Shown: positions 34,797-45,191, counted from the first letter of the stretch. The stretch: DNA of 64,000 bases from Sedimentibacter sp. MB31-C6 (GCF_035934735.1 NZ_CP142396.1:1178001-1242000); one strand, 5' to 3'. The notes: generated from the letters alone by a model not told the origin. Made by a program: numbers and translations.

Positions 34797-35675
34797 CTAT
34801 GCCTTGTCCTCTGTAGATTTACCCATCAATCCAGTAGGCTTGACAATAAGAACAAATATTAAAAGTACAAATGCAATCAAATCTCTATATTGTGATGACA
34901 AATACCCTGAAGTCATGGTTTCAATTAATCCAAGTAATATTGAACCTATTACAGCTCCTGGCAAACTTCCTAACCCACCAAAAACCGCTGCTATAAAGGA
35001 TTTATTAGTAATATTACCTATTTGAGGATAAACTGTGTATTTCATTCCAAAAAGCATCCCTGCGACTCCTGCTAAAATACCACCAAGTGCGAATATTATA
35101 AATATTACTTTATCTACATTTACTCCCATAAGGGTACTACCCTTAATGCTATAAGATGTTGCCCTTATTTCTAATCCTATTTTAGTTTTTTCTATTATAT
35201 ACATAAGTCCTAATAAGCTTGCTGCTGATATAATAAACATTAGTAAATCAATTCTTCCAAGAGCAATACTTCCAAACATTATAGGTGTTGTTGAAAATAT
35301 AGAAGGATATGTTCTAAACGTTGGTCCAATAGTAGCTATTACAATATTTTCTAGAAATATAGATGCCCCCATAGCTGAAATTATAAAATAAAGAAATGGT
35401 GCATTTCTTTTTCTTAAGGGACTATATACTATTCTCTCCATGACTAAAGCCAACGTTCCTGCTCCTAAAGCAGATATTATAAACGCAATAAAAAAAGGTA
35501 CTTCTAACAATGTCAAACAAAAGTATCCCATATAAGATCCAATCATTATAACACCGCCATGGGCAAAATTGGAAAAGTTCATTATACTGTATACTAGAGA
35601 ATATCCAACTGCCATTAAAGCATAAACGCTCCCTATGGATAGACCGTTTATAACTTGTTGTAAAAAATAACCCAT
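34797..35675 (-). CDS. livH: Branched-chain amino-acid ABC transporter permease LivH
   Basis: 292 residues, about eight membrane helices. N-terminus NGLSIGSVYALMAVGYSLVY and NFAHGGVIMIGSYMG (~36-50) are LivH signatures; coupling loop RATSYSIKGSTLMGVNVDKV (~171-190); GGLGSLPGAVIGS near the end. AAGGAGG ribosome site. Separated from livK by a terminator-like hairpin, so expressed below livK. Confidence 0.95.
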   Translation of the reverse strand: MGYFLQQVINGLSIGSVYALMAVGYSLVYSIMNFSNFAHGGVIMIGSYMGYFCLTLLEVPFFIAFIISALGAGTLALVMERIVYSPLRKRNAPFLYFIISAMGASIFLENIVIATIGPTFRTYPSIFSTTPIMFGSIALGRIDLLMFIISAASLLGLMYIIEKTKIGLEIRATSYSIKGSTLMGVNVDKVIFIIFALGGILAGVAGMLFGMKYTVYPQIGNITNKSFIAAVFGGLGSLPGAVIGSILLGLIETMTSGYLSSQYRDLIAFVLLIFVLIVKPTGLMGKSTEDKA

Positions 35676-35697
35676 TCTAGAGCCTCCTTATAATTGT

Positions 35698-35726
35698 TAA
35701 AAAGCAAGGCGGGTCGAACCCGCCTT
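35698..35726 (-). terminator. Attenuating hairpin between livK and livH
   Basis: GC-rich nine-base stem AAGGCGGGT / ACCCGCCTT with a three-base loop, followed on the minus strand by GCTTTTT. It lies seven bases beyond the livK stop, so most transcripts probably end here and leave binding protein in excess over channel subunits. Confidence 0.8.
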
Positions 35727-35732
35727 CATAAC

Positions 35733-36908
35733 TTATTTTAGTTCAACTCCGAATTTTTCTTGGAATATATAGTCTGCATCTTCTATTTTAACTATGGCGG
35801 CCTCTTTGCCAATAGGATTATGGTCATCAGGGCTTATTGTTATACTTCCAGTAACACCCTCTACAGTGACATTTGTCAAAGATTCCGTTATTTTTTCAGG
35901 TTCTGCACTATTTGCTTCTAATATAGCTGCTTCTAATAGTTTAAAAGCGTCATGAGCCATATATCCATTTAATTCCATTGGGAGACCATACTTATCTTCA
36001 TACTTTTCTTGCAATGGTTTTACATCTGGATCATTAAAGTCCAAATGATTAACCACATAACTACCTTCTATTGCATCTGCAGCCATCGACATTAACTGTT
36101 CAGATGGCCATCCATCTCCTCCCATTAATGTTGCAGTAATACCTAACTCCCTTGCTTGATTTGCACTTAATGCAACTTCTTTGTAATAATATGGCATTAA
36201 AATAACGTCAGGATTTGCATCTTTAATTTTACTTAATTGAGGTCTAAAGTCAACATCACCTTCTTTAAATGCTTCTTTAGCTACAATAGCACCTCCCTTT
36301 TCAATAAAAGTTTTTTCAAAAAATTCAGTAAATCCCTGAGAGTAATCACTTGCAACATCATATAATATAGCAGCATTTTCTAGTCCTAATTTGTCAGATG
36401 CATATCCTGCTGCTACTGCGCCTTGATAAGGGTCAATAAAGCAAACTCTGAAGTTATATGGTTTTACTGAGCCATCATCGTTTACAGTAACTTTTGGATT
36501 TGTTGCTACAGTAGCTATATCAGGAATTTTGTACTGTTCTAATACAGCAGAAATAGCTAATGCTTGACCACTTGCATTAGGTCCTACTATTGCAACTACA
36601 TTATCTTGAGAAATAAGTCTTTTTACAGCATTTACTGCTTCTGCTGCATCACCCTTTGTATCATAGGTAATAGCTTCAACTTGCTTGCCTAACCATCCAC
36701 CATTTGCATTTACCTCTTCAACTAACATTTTAACCGTATTACTTTCGCAGGTTCCCCATACTGCTTGATCTCCTGTCAATGAACCAATCCAACCAATTTT
36801 AATAGTGTCGCCTGTTGAACTAGAAGTTCCACTAGTACTGCTACAAGCTGATAAGATAATTGTTAAAATCAAAATTAGGCTTACAATAGATAAAAATTTT
36901 TTTCTCAT
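35733..36908 (-). CDS. livK: Branched-chain amino-acid ABC transporter substrate-binding lipoprotein
   Basis: 391 residues from ATG 36908 (GGGGAGG six bases upstream); a TTG two codons earlier is less likely. Signal peptide with lipobox ILSAC (Cys22) followed by a Ser/Thr linker, then a periplasmic-binding-protein type I fold (IKIGWIGSLTGDQAVWG; AIVGPNASGQALAIS; GGDGWPSEQLM). Membrane-anchored outside the cell, it delivers Leu/Ile/Val or related amino acids to LivHM. First gene of livKHMGF. Confidence 0.95.
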   Translation of the reverse strand: MRKKFLSIVSLILILTIILSACSSTSGTSSSTGDTIKIGWIGSLTGDQAVWGTCESNTVKMLVEEVNANGGWLGKQVEAITYDTKGDAAEAVNAVKRLISQDNVVAIVGPNASGQALAISAVLEQYKIPDIATVATNPKVTVNDDGSVKPYNFRVCFIDPYQGAVAAGYASDKLGLENAAILYDVASDYSQGFTEFFEKTFIEKGGAIVAKEAFKEGDVDFRPQLSKIKDANPDVILMPYYYKEVALSANQARELGITATLMGGDGWPSEQLMSMAADAIEGSYVVNHLDFNDPDVKPLQEKYEDKYGLPMELNGYMAHDAFKLLEAAILEANSAEPEKITESLTNVTVEGVTGSITISPDDHNPIGKEAAIVKIEDADYIFQEKFGVELK

Positions 36909-37325
36909 ATACAACCTCCCCTTTTAAATACAATTTTGTATTTTTATTAATTTTTACATTAATCGACAAATTTATATTTATAAATAATTTTACAAATGTT
37001 AACGTTTATTTATGATATATTATAAACATTAATTTAATTAAATGCAATATAAATTATTTATTTTTAAAATATAAGTTATTATTATTAATTATTTATGTCG
37101 AATATTATTATTAAGAACTATAATTTTAATTAAAATTTTCATAAGAAAATCATGAAAATAATTAATATTTAAATTTAGGCATGTTTTTTGCTATTCGTAT
37201 TTTTTATGAATTATTTAAGTTGATTTTATGAATTAATTTGATATAATAATACTTGTATTGTTCTATAAATTTAATGTAAACAATATAATTTAAGGCTAAT
37301 ATATTTAGTTTTGGAGGAATGCAGA
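36909..37325. other. Divergent AT-rich region between livK and the activase gene
   Basis: About 417 bases, roughly 85 percent A+T. It holds a clear plus-strand promoter near its right end. For livK on the minus strand no convincing -35/-10 pair was found. No small ORF, riboswitch or hairpin recognised. Confidence 0.55.
37220..37247 (+). promoter_or_regulatory. Promoter of the giant activase gene
   Basis: TTGATT, 16-base spacer, TATAAT, about 80 bases before the start codon. Confidence 0.65.
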
Positions 37326-40300
37326 ATGAAAAATTACTTAGTAGGGCTAGACATAGGGTCTACTACAGTAAAAATAGCTGTAATAGATAATAAAGGTAAA
37401 ACTATTCATAAACAATATAAAAGGCATTATTCAGATATTAAGAATACAGTTACTGAAATTATTAATAATTCATACTTATGTTTAAAGGATAGTATGATAA
37501 ATATAAGTGTTACCGGCTCCGGAGCTATTGATGTATCAAAATATTTAAACATTCCCTTTGTACAAGAGGTTGTGGCATCTACTAAAGCTATTGAAAAATA
37601 TATACCTAATACTGATGTAGCAATTGAACTTGGTGGAGAAGATGCTAAAATTACATATCTATCAGGGAACTTAGAACAACGTATGAATGGTACTTGTGCA
37701 GGAGGTACTGGTGCTTTTATTGATCAAATGGCAGTCTTAATGAAACTAGATGCTAATGGTTTAAATGAATTATCCAAAAATCATAAAACCATATATCCAA
37801 TAGCTTCGCGTTGTGGAGTATTCGCAAAATCGGATGTACAGCCTTTGCTTAACGAAGGAGCAAGACAAGAGGATATCGCTGCTTCAATTTTTCAAGCAGT
37901 TGTAAATCAAACAATAAGTGGGCTAGCTCAAGGAAGGCCCATTAAAGGTAATGTAACTTTTTTAGGAGGACCGTTGTACTTTTTATCTGAATTGAGAAAA
38001 AGATTTAAAGTAACATTAGAATTGTCAGATGAAAATGCCATATGTCCAGAAGATGCGAACTATTACGTTGCTATGGGAGCTGCACTCCTATCAAAAGATA
38101 ATGAAACCGTTAATTTTAATGAATTTTATACAAAAATTAAAAATACGATGGAACATTCTAACATCGAAGGAAGAAAAAAAGATTTAGATCCATTGTTTAT
38201 TAATAAAAAAGAATATAATGAATTTATACAACGTCATGAAAAACATAAGGCTAAGCAAAAAAATATCGATGATTATTGCGGTCTAGCCTTTCTTGGTATT
38301 GATGCTGGTTCAACTACAACTAAACTTGTACTGATAACTGATAAGGGCGAGATTTTATACTCTTATTATGGAAGTAACGAGGGTAATCCCTTAAAATCTG
38401 CAATTAGAGCAGTAAAAGATTTATATAGAAAAAAACATAGTGGTATAAAAATTGCTTATACTGCTGTAACAGGATATGGAGAGCAATTAATCAAAGCAGC
38501 CTTAAATATTGATATTGGTGAAATTGAAACTATTGCACACTATAAAGCTGCTAATTTCTTTCTTAATGGTGTTAACTTTATCATTGATATAGGCGGGCAA
38601 GACATGAAGAGTATGCTTATTAAAGATGGAGTCATAGATTCTATAATGCTTAACGAAGCATGTTCCTCAGGTTGCGGGTCATTTATTGAAACTTTTGCAA
38701 AGTCTCTCGAAATGACTGTTGAAGAATTTGCGGAAACTGCTATATTCTCTGACAATCCTGTTGATTTAGGAACAAGATGTACCGTATTTATGAACTCAAA
38801 AGTTAAACAAGCTCAGAGAGAAGGTGCAACTTTAAGTGATATTTCCGCTGGCATTTCATTTTCAGTAATTAAGAATGCCTTATATAAAGTAATTAGATTA
38901 AAATCTCTCGACACGTTAGGAGAAAAAATTGTTGTTCAAGGGGGTACTTTCTATAATAATGCTGTTTTAAGAGCTTTCGAACAAATAACAGGCAGGGAAG
39001 TAGTTAGACCTGATATTGCAGGAATTATGGGAGCTTTTGGTGCAGCAATAATTGCTATGGAGAAATATGAAAATTCTTTTCATACAACTTTTGTAGAGGA
39101 AAACTATATAGATAATTTTACCTTTGATACGACTATGGAACGTTGTGGAATATGTACTAACAACTGTCTTTTAACAATCAATAAATTTTCTGACGGAAGA
39201 TACTTTGTTTCTGGCAATAGATGTGAACGGGGTGCTGAAAAATATATTCATGAAGGAAAAAAGGAAAAACTTCCTAATCTTTATAAATATAAGTATAAAC
39301 GTGTTTTTGATTATAAGCCATTATCAATTAAAGAAGCTTCTAGAGGATTAATTGGTATTCCAAGAGTTTTAAATATATACGAGGATTATCCATTTTGGTT
39401 TACATTTTTCACAGAACTTAAGTATAGAGTAGTTCTATCAGGTATATCAAGTAAAAAATTATACGAGTTGGGAATGGGTACTATACCTTCTGAATCTGTA
39501 TGTTATCCTGGAAAGATTGCCCATGGCCATGTAAGAGATCTTATTAATAAAAAAATTACAAAAATTTTTTATCCATGTATATCATATAATATTAAAGAAG
39601 ATGAAAATGCAGGTAACCATTTTAATTGTCCTGTTGTAGTATCTTATCCAGAATCAATTGAAGCTAATATTAATCTTAAAGATATAAAATATTATAAACC
39701 TTTCTTAAACTTAAATAATAAAGAACTATTGATAAATAAATTATATAGGGAACTGTCCGATGAAGAATTAAGTTTAGATGAAATAAAGACTGCCGCTGAA
39801 AAAGCATACAATGAACTATATCAATATAAGGAAGATGTAAAAAAGGAAGGTTCAAAAGCAATTGAATATATCAAGAATAATAATAAAAAGGGTATTGTAT
39901 TAGCAGGAAGACCATATCACGTAGACCCAGAAATAAATCATGGTATACCTGAAATGATAGAAGGTTATGGTCTTGTTGTACTTTCTGAAGATTCCTTGGA
40001 AAATGAATATCCTATTGAAAGACCTCTCAGAGTTATAGATCAATGGGCATATCATACGAGACTTTACGCAGCTGCTACATATGTTTCAAATACAGATTAC
40101 TTGGAACTAATACAACTAAATTCTTTTGGGTGTGGACTTGACGCAGTAACAACAGATCAAGTAGATGAAATACTACAAAAAAATAGTAAAATTTATACTG
40201 TTATTAAAATTGATGAAATAACAAATTTAGGTGCAATAAGAATCCGTATACGTTCTCTTATTGCTTCGATAGATGAAAGAAACAAAAAGGGAATTGTTCA

Positions 40301-41657
40301 TAAGCGTATAGAAACAAATTCCTCTAGAGTTTTATTTACAAAAGAAATGAGAAAAAAGCATGTAATACTTGTTCCTCAAATGTCACCTATCCATTTCCAA
40401 TTTTTCGAAACAGCTGGAAAAGGATCTGGATATAATCTAGAAATACTTCCTGCCGTTGATAAAAAGGCTGTTGACGTTGGACTTAAGGTCGTAAATAATG
40501 ATGCCTGTTATCCATCCATAATTGTTGTAGGTCAGTTAATTAATGCTCTAGAATCGGGTAAATATGATTTAGACAGTACAACACTTATGATTTCACAAAC
40601 TGGCGGAGGTTGCCGTGCTACAAATTATATTGGTTTTATAAGAAAGGCATTAAAAGATTCAGGCTACGATAATATCCCTGTTATTTCTTTAAATGTAGTA
40701 GGATTAGAAAAACAACCTGGATTTAAGCTCACTATGCCTCTCATAAATAGATTAATTATGTCTGTAGTCATCGGTGACACCTTAATGCGAGCAATATATA
40801 GAACAAGACCTTATGAAAAAATCAAAGGTTCTGTAAATGCTTTATATAATAAATGGGTAGAAAAATCACATAATGTAATAGAATCAGGAAGTTTAATAAA
40901 ACACAAAGAATTAATTCAAAATATAGTAAAAGATTTTGATATTATTGAATTAATTGATAATATTAATAAGCCAAAAGTAGGCATAGTAGGCGAAATATTA
41001 GTTAAATTTCACCCTAATGCTAATAATGATGTGTTTTCTTTACTAGAAGAAGAAGGTGCAGAAGTTGTTGTACCAGATTTATTAGATTTCTTCTTATACA
41101 GTGCATATAATGGAGTTATTAAGTATGATGAATTATTATTTGGAACTAAAAAGACTAAGGCAATAAATAACGTAGTAGTAAAGGCTATTGAATTATACAA
41201 AAAGCCAAGTATTGATGCTTTTAGAAAATCTATAAGATTTTCAACACCAACAAGTATCAAAGAACTTGCCCACAAAGCAAAGAAATTTTTATCCCTAGCT
41301 AATCAATCTGGCGAAGGCTGGTTTTTAACTGGAGAAATGATTGAACTTTTAGACAGTGGTGTGAATAATATATTGTGTTTACAACCTTTTGCTTGCTTAC
41401 CTAATCACATAACAGGAAAGGGTATGATTAAGAAATTAAAGGATGCATATCCAGAGTCGAACATCGTACCGATTGACTATGATGCAGGAGCTAGCGAAGT
41501 AAATCAAATAAACAGAATTAAATTAATGCTAACCAATGCCTTTAGAAATATGGATTTAGGAAATGATAATACGCCAATAGGCCTTCGTGACCTCGATGAA
41601 GAATCTTCATTTTCAGAAATTAATACTGGTAATTTTATGCAAGAACAAAATGTATAA
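37326..41657 (+). CDS. Two-module acyl-CoA dehydratase activase-related protein (BcrAD/BadFG x2 + DUF2229 + dehydratase-like)
   Basis: 1443 residues from ATG 37326 (GGAGG eight bases before; an upstream TTG in the same frame overlaps that site). Two ASKHA ATPase modules in series: first with GLDIGSTTVKIAV (~7-19), ELGGEDAK and NGTCAGGTGAF; second with FLGIDAGSTTTKLVL (~320), DIGGQDMKS and EACSSGCGSF. Each keeps the activator Cys pair 39 residues apart (Cys124/163; Cys446/485), so one chain could hold the bridging [4Fe-4S] cluster. A CGICTNNC motif (~605-612), DUF2229 (~675-900) and a C-terminal 2-hydroxyacyl-CoA dehydratase D-like part with GGGCRATNYIG (~1093) and FACLPNHITGKG (~1355) follow. 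Likely an ATP-driven low-potential electron donor; target unknown. No dehydratase genes adjoin. Confidence 0.9.
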   Translation: MKNYLVGLDIGSTTVKIAVIDNKGKTIHKQYKRHYSDIKNTVTEIINNSYLCLKDSMINISVTGSGAIDVSKYLNIPFVQEVVASTKAIEKYIPNTDVAIELGGEDAKITYLSGNLEQRMNGTCAGGTGAFIDQMAVLMKLDANGLNELSKNHKTIYPIASRCGVFAKSDVQPLLNEGARQEDIAASIFQAVVNQTISGLAQGRPIKGNVTFLGGPLYFLSELRKRFKVTLELSDENAICPEDANYYVAMGAALLSKDNETVNFNEFYTKIKNTMEHSNIEGRKKDLDPLFINKKEYNEFIQRHEKHKAKQKNIDDYCGLAFLGIDAGSTTTKLVLITDKGEILYSYYGSNEGNPLKSAIRAVKDLYRKKHSGIKIAYTAVTGYGEQLIKAALNIDIGEIETIAHYKAANFFLNGVNFIIDIGGQDMKSMLIKDGVIDSIMLNEACSSGCGSFIETFAKSLEMTVEEFAETAIFSDNPVDLGTRCTVFMNSKVKQAQREGATLSDISAGISFSVIKNALYKVIRLKSLDTLGEKIVVQGGTFYNNAVLRAFEQITGREVVRPDIAGIMGAFGAAIIAMEKYENSFHTTFVEENYIDNFTFDTTMERCGICTNNCLLTINKFSDGRYFVSGNRCERGAEKYIHEGKKEKLPNLYKYKYKRVFDYKPLSIKEASRGLIGIPRVLNIYEDYPFWFTFFTELKYRVVLSGISSKKLYELGMGTIPSESVCYPGKIAHGHVRDLINKKITKIFYPCISYNIKEDENAGNHFNCPVVVSYPESIEANINLKDIKYYKPFLNLNNKELLINKLYRELSDEELSLDEIKTAAEKAYNELYQYKEDVKKEGSKAIEYIKNNNKKGIVLAGRPYHVDPEINHGIPEMIEGYGLVVLSEDSLENEYPIERPLRVIDQWAYHTRLYAAATYVSNTDYLELIQLNSFGCGLDAVTTDQVDEILQKNSKIYTVIKIDEITNLGAIRIRIRSLIASIDERNKKGIVHKRIETNSSRVLFTKEMRKKHVILVPQMSPIHFQFFETAGKGSGYNLEILPAVDKKAVDVGLKVVNNDACYPSIIVVGQLINALESGKYDLDSTTLMISQTGGGCRATNYIGFIRKALKDSGYDNIPVISLNVVGLEKQPGFKLTMPLINRLIMSVVIGDTLMRAIYRTRPYEKIKGSVNALYNKWVEKSHNVIESGSLIKHKELIQNIVKDFDIIELIDNINKPKVGIVGEILVKFHPNANNDVFSLLEEEGAEVVVPDLLDFFLYSAYNGVIKYDELLFGTKKTKAINNVVVKAIELYKKPSIDAFRKSIRFSTPTSIKELAHKAKKFLSLANQSGEGWFLTGEMIELLDSGVNNILCLQPFACLPNHITGKGMIKKLKDAYPESNIVPIDYDAGASEVNQINRIKLMLTNAFRNMDLGNDNTPIGLRDLDEESSFSEINTGNFMQEQNV

Positions 41658-41674
41658 AAAAAGGTATTTAGACA

Positions 41675-41731
41675 TGTAGGGTATGCATTGTATGCATACC
41701 GCGGGACGCATACAACAATGCGTCCCCTACA
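41675..41731. repeat. Small palindromic repeat element, full copy
   Basis: 57 bases with inverted ends TGTAGGG and CCCCTACA enclosing two hairpins, GGTATGCAT…ATGCATACC and GGGACGCAT…ATGCGTCCC. Related pieces occur in both 16S-23S spacers. It lies between convergent genes and may double as a terminator. It has the size and shape of a tiny non-autonomous (MITE- or REP-like) repeat. Confidence 0.75.
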
Positions 41732-41746
41732 ATGAGAAAAGTAAAA

Positions 41747-42694
41747 TCAACTTTCTATTATTGTACCAGTTTTTCCTTCTAATGCTTCCATTGATTTATA
41801 TAAAGAAGTAATTATTGCTTTCCTACCAAGTTTAGATTTTGCAAACTTAACACATGCTGTAACTTTTGGCAACATGCTTCCAGGAGCAAAATGACCTTCT
41901 TCTATATACTTTTCCGCTTCACCAACTGTTATATGAGATAAATCCTTTTGATTTGGACTATTGAAATTTAAGGATACCTTCTCTACTTCAGTCAATATCA
42001 ATAATATATCTGCATCTATATCTTCAGATAATTTCTCTGCAGCTAAATCCTTATCAATAACTGCTGCTATACCTTCAACAGAACCATTTTCATTTTTTAT
42101 TACTGGTATTCCACCACCTCCACAGGCTATTGTAATTGTTGTATCCCAAAGACTTTTTACAGTACCTACTTCTAAAATCTCTTTTGGTATCGGTGATGGT
42201 ACTACTCTTCTCCATCCTCTTCCTGCATCTTCTTTTACAATATACCCTTTTTCATCAGCTAATTTTTTAGCTTCTTCTTCGGAATAAAATGGACCTATCG
42301 GCTTCGTTGGATTACTAAATGCTGTATCCTGTTTATCAACTACGACTTGTGTTACTAAAGTAACAACAGGTAATACTTTATTTCTTTTTGCTAAAGCATA
42401 TTTCAAACCTTGTTGAATATGATACCCTATATAGCCTTGGCTCATTGCTCCACATACATCAAAGGGCATTGGAGGAGTAATATCTTTAGCTGTTTCTGAA
42501 GCTAACAATATCCTTCCTACTTGAGGTCCATTTCCATGAACAATTACAATTTCATAACCTGCACAGCTAATATCTGCTAAATATTCACAAGTTTTATTTA
42601 CTACTTCTAATTGTGCTTCTGCAGTAGATGGCATACTTTTATCTTCTAATGCATTTCCACCCAATGCAATTACTACTTTAGTTATTTTACTCAT
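41747..42694 (-). CDS. arcC: Carbamate kinase
   Basis: Final step of the arginine deiminase pathway: carbamoyl phosphate + ADP to ATP, CO2 and NH3. 315 residues, normal. Seen: VVIALGGNALE (~7-17), GNGPQVG (~55-61), CGAMSQGYIGY (~86-96), ACGGGGIPV (~207-215) and GSMLPKVTAC (~270-279). Separated from arcB by 139 bases containing a palindromic element, so its level may differ from arcAB. Confidence 0.97.
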   Translation of the reverse strand: MSKITKVVIALGGNALEDKSMPSTAEAQLEVVNKTCEYLADISCAGYEIVIVHGNGPQVGRILLASETAKDITPPMPFDVCGAMSQGYIGYHIQQGLKYALAKRNKVLPVVTLVTQVVVDKQDTAFSNPTKPIGPFYSEEEAKKLADEKGYIVKEDAGRGWRRVVPSPIPKEILEVGTVKSLWDTTITIACGGGGIPVIKNENGSVEGIAAVIDKDLAAEKLSEDIDADILLILTEVEKVSLNFNSPNQKDLSHITVGEAEKYIEEGHFAPGSMLPKVTACVKFAKSKLGRKAIITSLYKSMEALEGKTGTIIES

Positions 42695-42748
42695 TATGGT
42701 AATACTCCTTTAATTAATAATAGGAAATGTAATTTTAAGTGTTCGCGT

Positions 42749-42810
42749 AATTTTAGGGACATGCCTTTTTCATGCTACTTCACCATTAAAAAGGCTCTGT
42801 CCCCAAAATT
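42749..42810. repeat. Palindromic element between arcB and arcC
   Basis: 62 bases; outer arms AATTTTAGGGACA and TGTCCCCAAAATT, inner arms GCCTTTTT and AAAAAGGC, with a ~20-base loop. It looks like an interspersed GGGACA-type repeat of clostridial genomes and would fold into a strong intercistronic hairpin. Only one copy is in this window. Confidence 0.65.
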
Positions 42811-42833
42811 CTCACCCATGAATTTTAAAAATT

Positions 42834-43826
42834 TTATATTGTAGCAACAATTACTGCTTTTATTGTATGCATTCTGTTTTCAGCTTCATCAAACACAACA
42901 GAATGTCTACTTCTAAATACATCATCAGTTACTTCTCTTATATCAAATCCCAATTCTTTTTGTTCTTTAGCCATTTTTGTTTCAAAGTCATGGAATGCTG
43001 GCAAGCAATGCATGAATATTACATCATCATTACCTGTTGCCTTTAACAAATCCATTGTTACTTTATATGGTGTTAACATTTTTACCTTTTCTGGTATTTG
43101 TGCCTCTTCACCCATAGATGCCCATACATCAGTATAAATAACATCTGCATTTTTTACTGCTTCTACACTATCTGATATTTCTATTGAAGCTCCTGTATAT
43201 TCTGCAACTTCCTTTGCTCTTCTTACTACATCTTTATCTACCTGATCTATAAGTTCCTTTGGACCAAATGCAACAAAATCCATTCCCATTTTAGCACATC
43301 CATACATCCATGCATATGACATGTTATTTCTAATATCACCTGCAAAAACAACTTTAACTTTGTTTAATGGTTTAGCTACATGTTCTTCTATTGTCAGTAA
43401 ATCTGCTAATATTTGAGTAGGATGATCAACATCAGTTAATCCATTCCATACTGGCACTCCAGCATATTTAGCTAAATCTTCTACTACCTGTTGTTTATAT
43501 CCTCTGTATTCAATACCATCATAAAATCTACCAAGTACTTTAGCTGTGTCTTCTAAGGATTCTTTCTTGCCCATTTGTGAACTTCCTGAATCCAAAAAAG
43601 TAACATGTGCTCCTTCTTCTAATGCTGCTACCTCAAAAGCACATCTTGTCCTTGTAGAAGTTTTCTCAAACAATAACACTATATTTTTACCCTTTAACAT
43701 ATGATTATAAATACCTGCTCTTTTTTTAGCTTTTAAGTCATGAGCTAAATCCAACATGTATCTGATTTCCTCTGGTGTAAAATCCATTAATGTTAAAAAA
43801 CTTCTTCCTTTTAAATTAACTGACAT
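42834..43826 (-). CDS. arcB: Ornithine carbamoyltransferase, catabolic
   Basis: Splits citrulline with phosphate into ornithine and carbamoyl phosphate when acting in arginine catabolism. 330 residues. Seen: carbamoyl phosphate site [13 protein letters not shown] (~53-65), [11 protein letters not shown] (~130-140), and the ornithine motif HCLPAFHD (~270-277). The context between arcA and arcC argues for the catabolic role. AGGAGG ribosome site. Confidence 0.96.
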   Translation of the reverse strand: MSVNLKGRSFLTLMDFTPEEIRYMLDLAHDLKAKKRAGIYNHMLKGKNIVLLFEKTSTRTRCAFEVAALEEGAHVTFLDSGSSQMGKKESLEDTAKVLGRFYDGIEYRGYKQQVVEDLAKYAGVPVWNGLTDVDHPTQILADLLTIEEHVAKPLNKVKVVFAGDIRNNMSYAWMYGCAKMGMDFVAFGPKELIDQVDKDVVRRAKEVAEYTGASIEISDSVEAVKNADVIYTDVWASMGEEAQIPEKVKMLTPYKVTMDLLKATGNDDVIFMHCLPAFHDFETKMAKEQKELGFDIREVTDDVFRSRHSVVFDEAENRMHTIKAVIVATI

Positions 43827-43908
43827 TTCATTCCTCCTATAATTAATGATTATTTATTATATTTTTTGTATATTTAATATGTTAACAGAAGTATAAAATA
43901 AAAACAAG

Positions 43909-45150
43909 TTATTTTTTTATACTATCTCTTATCAAAGGCATACTCATACACCTTGGGCCACCTCTACCTCTTGACAACTCGGCACTTGGCATTATATGAG
44001 TTTTAATACCTTCTTCCTGTAAAATTTTATTTGTAACATGATTCCTTGAATACACAATAACCTCACCTGGTGCTATACATAAAGTATTTGAACCATCATT
44101 CCATTGTTCCCGTGATGCATCAATTATACTATTGCCACCACATTTAATTAATTTAATTTTATCAATGTTGAGATGTTTCTTTAATATATCCTCTAAAGAG
44201 CCTTTATCTTCTTTTATTTCTAATTTTCCATCATTACCTTTTGTTAATGCATATACAGCCATTTCATCCTTTATATTAGGATGAATTGTAAACTTATCGA
44301 AATCTACCATTGTAAATACTGTATCGAGATGCATAAAAGCTCTTATTTTAGGTATATCAATAGCTAATACCTTTTTAAAAGTATCTTCATTTAAAATCTT
44401 TTTAGCAAACTTTTCAATTGCATTTGGATGAGTTCTTTGAGAGATTCCTACTGCTATAGTTTCTTCATTTAATACTAAAATATCTCCGCCTTCAAGGTTG
44501 AAATCTTCTATTCTATCATACCAAAGTTTTGTATCTTTATAGTCTGGATGATAATTAAAAATATATTTTGCAAATAATGTTTCCCTGTTCCTTGTTACTG
44601 TAAACATTTTGTGTATAGAAATACCATTTCCTATTGTAGCAAAAGGATCTCTTGTAAAGTATAAGTTTGGCATAGGGTCAATAATAAAAGGATATTGATT
44701 ATTTAAATAACTTGCTAAATTTGGACCCCTATAATCCTTAACTTCAGATTTCCTGATTCCTTCCATCATTTTTAATACCATTTTTTGATTGTCTTTAAAG
44801 GAAAGAAAATAATCCCTAATAACATTTGTTTCTCTATTACTTTTAACACCGGCTTCTTCAATATATTCATCAATGAACTGAGACTTAACATCATGGTTGA
44901 CTAGTGATTGAACAACTAAGTCTTCTAGATATACTACCTCTACTCCATTATCTTTAAAAATATTAGCAAAAGCATCATGTTCCTGTTGAGCAACTTCTAA
45001 ATGCGGAATATCATCAAAAAGTAGCCTTTCTAAATATTCTGGCATTAAATTTTCAAGCTCGTTTCCGGGCCTGTGCAATAAAACTTTTTTTAGTTTTCCA
45101 ATTTCTGAGTAAACGTTAATTGCTGAATTATTCAAATTATTCACCACCAT
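43909..45150 (-). CDS. arcA: Arginine deiminase
   Basis: Hydrolyses arginine to citrulline and ammonia, opening the ATP-yielding deiminase pathway. 413 residues. Catalytic features: [12 protein letters not shown] (~167-178), [11 protein letters not shown] (~222-232), [10 protein letters not shown] (~273-282), and the nucleophile Cys401 in GGPRCMSMP. First gene of arcA-arcB-arcC. No arginine/ornithine antiporter (arcD) is in this cluster, so exchange must be encoded elsewhere. Confidence 0.97.
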   Translation of the reverse strand: MVVNNLNNSAINVYSEIGKLKKVLLHRPGNELENLMPEYLERLLFDDIPHLEVAQQEHDAFANIFKDNGVEVVYLEDLVVQSLVNHDVKSQFIDEYIEEAGVKSNRETNVIRDYFLSFKDNQKMVLKMMEGIRKSEVKDYRGPNLASYLNNQYPFIIDPMPNLYFTRDPFATIGNGISIHKMFTVTRNRETLFAKYIFNYHPDYKDTKLWYDRIEDFNLEGGDILVLNEETIAVGISQRTHPNAIEKFAKKILNEDTFKKVLAIDIPKIRAFMHLDTVFTMVDFDKFTIHPNIKDEMAVYALTKGNDGKLEIKEDKGSLEDILKKHLNIDKIKLIKCGGNSIIDASREQWNDGSNTLCIAPGEVIVYSRNHVTNKILQEEGIKTHIMPSAELSRGRGGPRCMSMPLIRDSIKK

Positions 45151-45191
45151 ATTATATTATAACTACATATATCGTTTTCATATACATCTAT

